From Varroa destructor (Eukaryota; Arthropoda; Arachnida; Mesostigmata; Varroidae), in contig NW_019211455.1 in NCBI RefSeq assembly GCF_002443255.2, positions 18,327,126 through 18,391,125 on the forward strand: a stretch of 64,000 bases of DNA. Reading direction: 5' to 3'. Within the stretch, counting starts at the first letter, position 1. Each line of letters begins with the position of its first letter. Positions 61,989-64,000 of the stretch are shown here, piece after piece. The notes beneath the pieces were generated by a model that worked only from the letters and a program-made list of their open reading frames with translations, made no database searches and was not told the DNA's origin. The position numbers and the translations under genes are program-made.

Positions 61989-62107
61989 TCATAGACACAG
62001 ATACTGTTGCATGTAAGAACGCTAAAAAATACCTACGACATAACAAATTGTCCATTGGCCGTTCCTCTAGAAAACCCCGTCAACTGGCTGCCGTGAAAAC
62101 AAATTAA
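61989..62107 (+). CDS. Candidate terminal exon, Lys/Arg-rich C-terminus
   Basis: A strong acceptor (CTTACTTCCATTTTCAG) precedes two carried bases and 38 codons ending in TAA. The peptide is basic (KNAKKYLRHNK, SSRKPRQ). A good internal donor (GCAT then GTAAGA at about 62013) means it could instead be a 25-nt internal exon. The other two frames close soon after the acceptor. No family was recognised, and the short length keeps confidence low. Confidence 0.27.
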
Positions 62108-63755
62108 TCACGGGTAAGAGTTTTGCAAGTTACCAAACTTCTCAACTTATGACTTTGAGATATTCACGATACTCGATATGAGCACCTTATTGCTATTTTA
62201 GAGGTTTGCAAAATTCTATAAAAGCACATAATGGTAAAGAAAAAATGACATGCATCGACGACAGAAGAAATATCCCCCCTAAAATTATTGACCACAAGTT
62301 AAGCTGGCTTATATGTAGCATTAGGTGGAATGAAAGCCAATATCACCCGAATAATATCAGGTTGTCGAACAACTCGATTGATTTTGCTTGAAACTTGCAG
62401 TATTTCCTCATATGACCGTTTTTAGGGTTTCGTTAGTAAAAACGCTGATTCGTAGAATAATTGTAATAAAATTTAATTTTCCAGAAAACACACCACAGAC
62501 CCAGTTGTTCCATTTGAACGAGTCTTTTCCCTTTCACCCGATCCCGTATATTCTCTCGTGGGTTTGTTTCATTAGGAAGTATTCTGCTGTTATTCCTATG
62601 AATTCCTAAGTACTCGTAACCTTCAGAGGAGCTAAACTTTTCAAATAACTGAAAAGTGTCAACTAATTGCAAGTTCCCTGGCGTGACCAGTCTTGCCTAG
62701 TCCCGACTATAGGATCGTACGGAAAACCTAATAAATATTAGCGTAACTGGTGAATATTGGCCTCATCTAGCGCACATGAATCTTTCGATTCGCTATTTAC
62801 TGGACGCAACCAGGCTCAAGCGGTTGTCTCCTCCCGATATGATATACGTATGTGTATGTGACATCGCATACGCAACACGCGTTAAGTTAGGGTCCATTAC
62901 GTTCCCATATTACAGCAACATATATTATGGACTTTTTCAAAACTCTAAAGATGGAAACCTAGACAGCCAAATGCTACAACTGAACAGATAACCCTCATTC
63001 ATTAATTCGTCATTGAGGATTAAGGGGAGCTTCAGCTATTTTTGCAATGGCAGCACGAGGACACCGTCCTTTTCACAATGTTAGTTTCTATACGAAGGAC
63101 ATTTATTAACGATTAAGATTTTAAAATATACTGCTTCTTGAGCCAGTAACTATACACATCATAGACATGGTTAGTATGCGATATAAACGCAAACGTGTCC
63201 CTTGAGCAGAACATCTTGCAGCATAGGCCACCTTTCAGAACAGCTCCCTTGTGGATCAATGTAACCTACTATATCGCGGACCGAAGAACGAACTCGTCCC
63301 AAATAAGAGAGGCAAAATTCAGATGAGCCGAGACACGACCTTATTTTGAGTAGACAGGCGCACATCAGTCACTGCTAACTTCACGAAAGCATCACAAGAA
63401 CTCGCTTCTTCGACCTTTCCGCAACAAACTCTGTGTGTTAGCATTAACGAACAATTGAATACAAACGAATAAATTTGTTAGTAGATTTACTCTGTGGTAG
63501 CAACTTGCAGATAAAGTTCTTTTTACAGACATATGTATTAGTGACACAGGTGTCAGTGCTCTACATCGAATGATTATGCCTGTTACCTGGCAATTCAATT
63601 TAAAATAAAAATGTTATCCGAAGTTTAAATTAGATAAATTGAATTGTTGCCGTAGCAATGAATACGTAATGTGGAACTCATCGTTATGGGGTTTCGGATT
63701 TAGACCTCGATGAAAGCCGTCATTTTTGTTTTCTAATAAATTGTCCCCATTTCAG
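62108..63755. other. AT-rich block, no gene recognised
   Basis: Short frames only. None is bounded by convincing splice sites. Confidence 0.45.
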
Positions 63756-63878
63756 CTGACTGTGCATTTACATTTCACTACCATCTGTGCCATTCCGTAC
63801 TTGCGATACATTCGAAGTACGTCTTCACTGCGTCGCCTATGGAAGCGTATCTTAGCGATGAGCGGTTCTAGCGCTTAA
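63756..63878 (+). CDS. Candidate terminal exon near the window end
   Basis: The acceptor CTAATAAATTGTCCCCATTTCAG contains a branch-like CTAAT. In phase 0 a frame runs 40 codons to TAA (CAIPYLRYIRSTSSLRRLWK within it). Entering with two carried bases, another frame is open 37 codons. Phase cannot be decided without the upstream exon. Confidence 0.22.
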   Translation: MTVHLHFTTICAIPYLRYIRSTSSLRRLWKRILAMSGSSA

Positions 63879-64000
63879 AAACCTCAACGAGAAAAGAGAC
63901 AGCTGAAGAGAACGACCTTCCTTATTATTTTCTACACGAAATTATTAATGAGCGACTCTTTAAATGTTATTAATAATAATGTTGATTCGCCATTTTGAAA

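Noticed and set aside
1..64000. Bacterial features: operons, CRISPR arrays, insertion sequences, phage genes
   Set aside because: No long ORFs, direct-repeat arrays or Shine-Dalgarno-linked starts. Splice signals and the TATA box indicate a eukaryotic nuclear genome.

Overview
The window reads as eukaryotic nuclear DNA, most likely from an arthropod and possibly a mite or other chelicerate. The only gene that can be assembled from promoter to poly(A) signal has GT-AG introns, a TATA box, a signal peptide split by a phase-0 intron after five codons, and a Gly/Trp/Ala/Pro-rich cuticle-like mature protein. There are no ribosome-binding sites, operons, long uninterrupted ORFs, rRNA genes, convincing tRNA genes or CRISPR arrays. 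The lineage is inferred from one protein's composition and gene architecture and is weak.

Layout. The base composition is mosaic. Short GC-richer islands (about 0.6-1.5, 2.3-3.5, 5.0-6.0, 12.6-13.0, 14.1-15.8, 17.5-18.5, 19.4-20.0, 21.3-22.0, 30.8-33.2, 35.2-36.2, 42.8-44.3, 45.9-48.1, 50.3-50.9, 53.1-55.1, 57.2-57.7 and 59.2-61.5 kb) sit in long AT-rich stretches with microsatellites and homopolymers. Most of the window looks like long introns or intergenic DNA.

Region by region. At 59.25-60.87 kb on the minus strand lies the complete three-exon secreted protein gene. Just upstream of it, at 61.3-61.5 kb on the same strand, is a Cys-rich terminal-exon candidate. Elsewhere I found isolated exon-like segments, each with one frame open between recognisable splice signals. 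Some can be paired with matching intron phase: 18532-21567 (+), 24201-24813 (-) and 53979-54769 (+). Two adjacent minus-strand ORFs at 50313-50852 also look like one gene. None of these proteins could be assigned to a family. Open frames of 40-100 codons arise often by chance in 64 kb, so these models are candidates and not calls.

How the parts work together. I see no pathway or multi-gene system. The complete gene most likely encodes a structural exoskeleton or matrix protein. The more unusual signals are possible recursive splice sites (a polypyrimidine tract ending in AG directly joined to GTAAGT) and a possible 7-nt microexon, which would fit very long introns, plus a 50-nt near-perfect hairpin and two short tandem duplications. 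No previously undescribed system could be supported.
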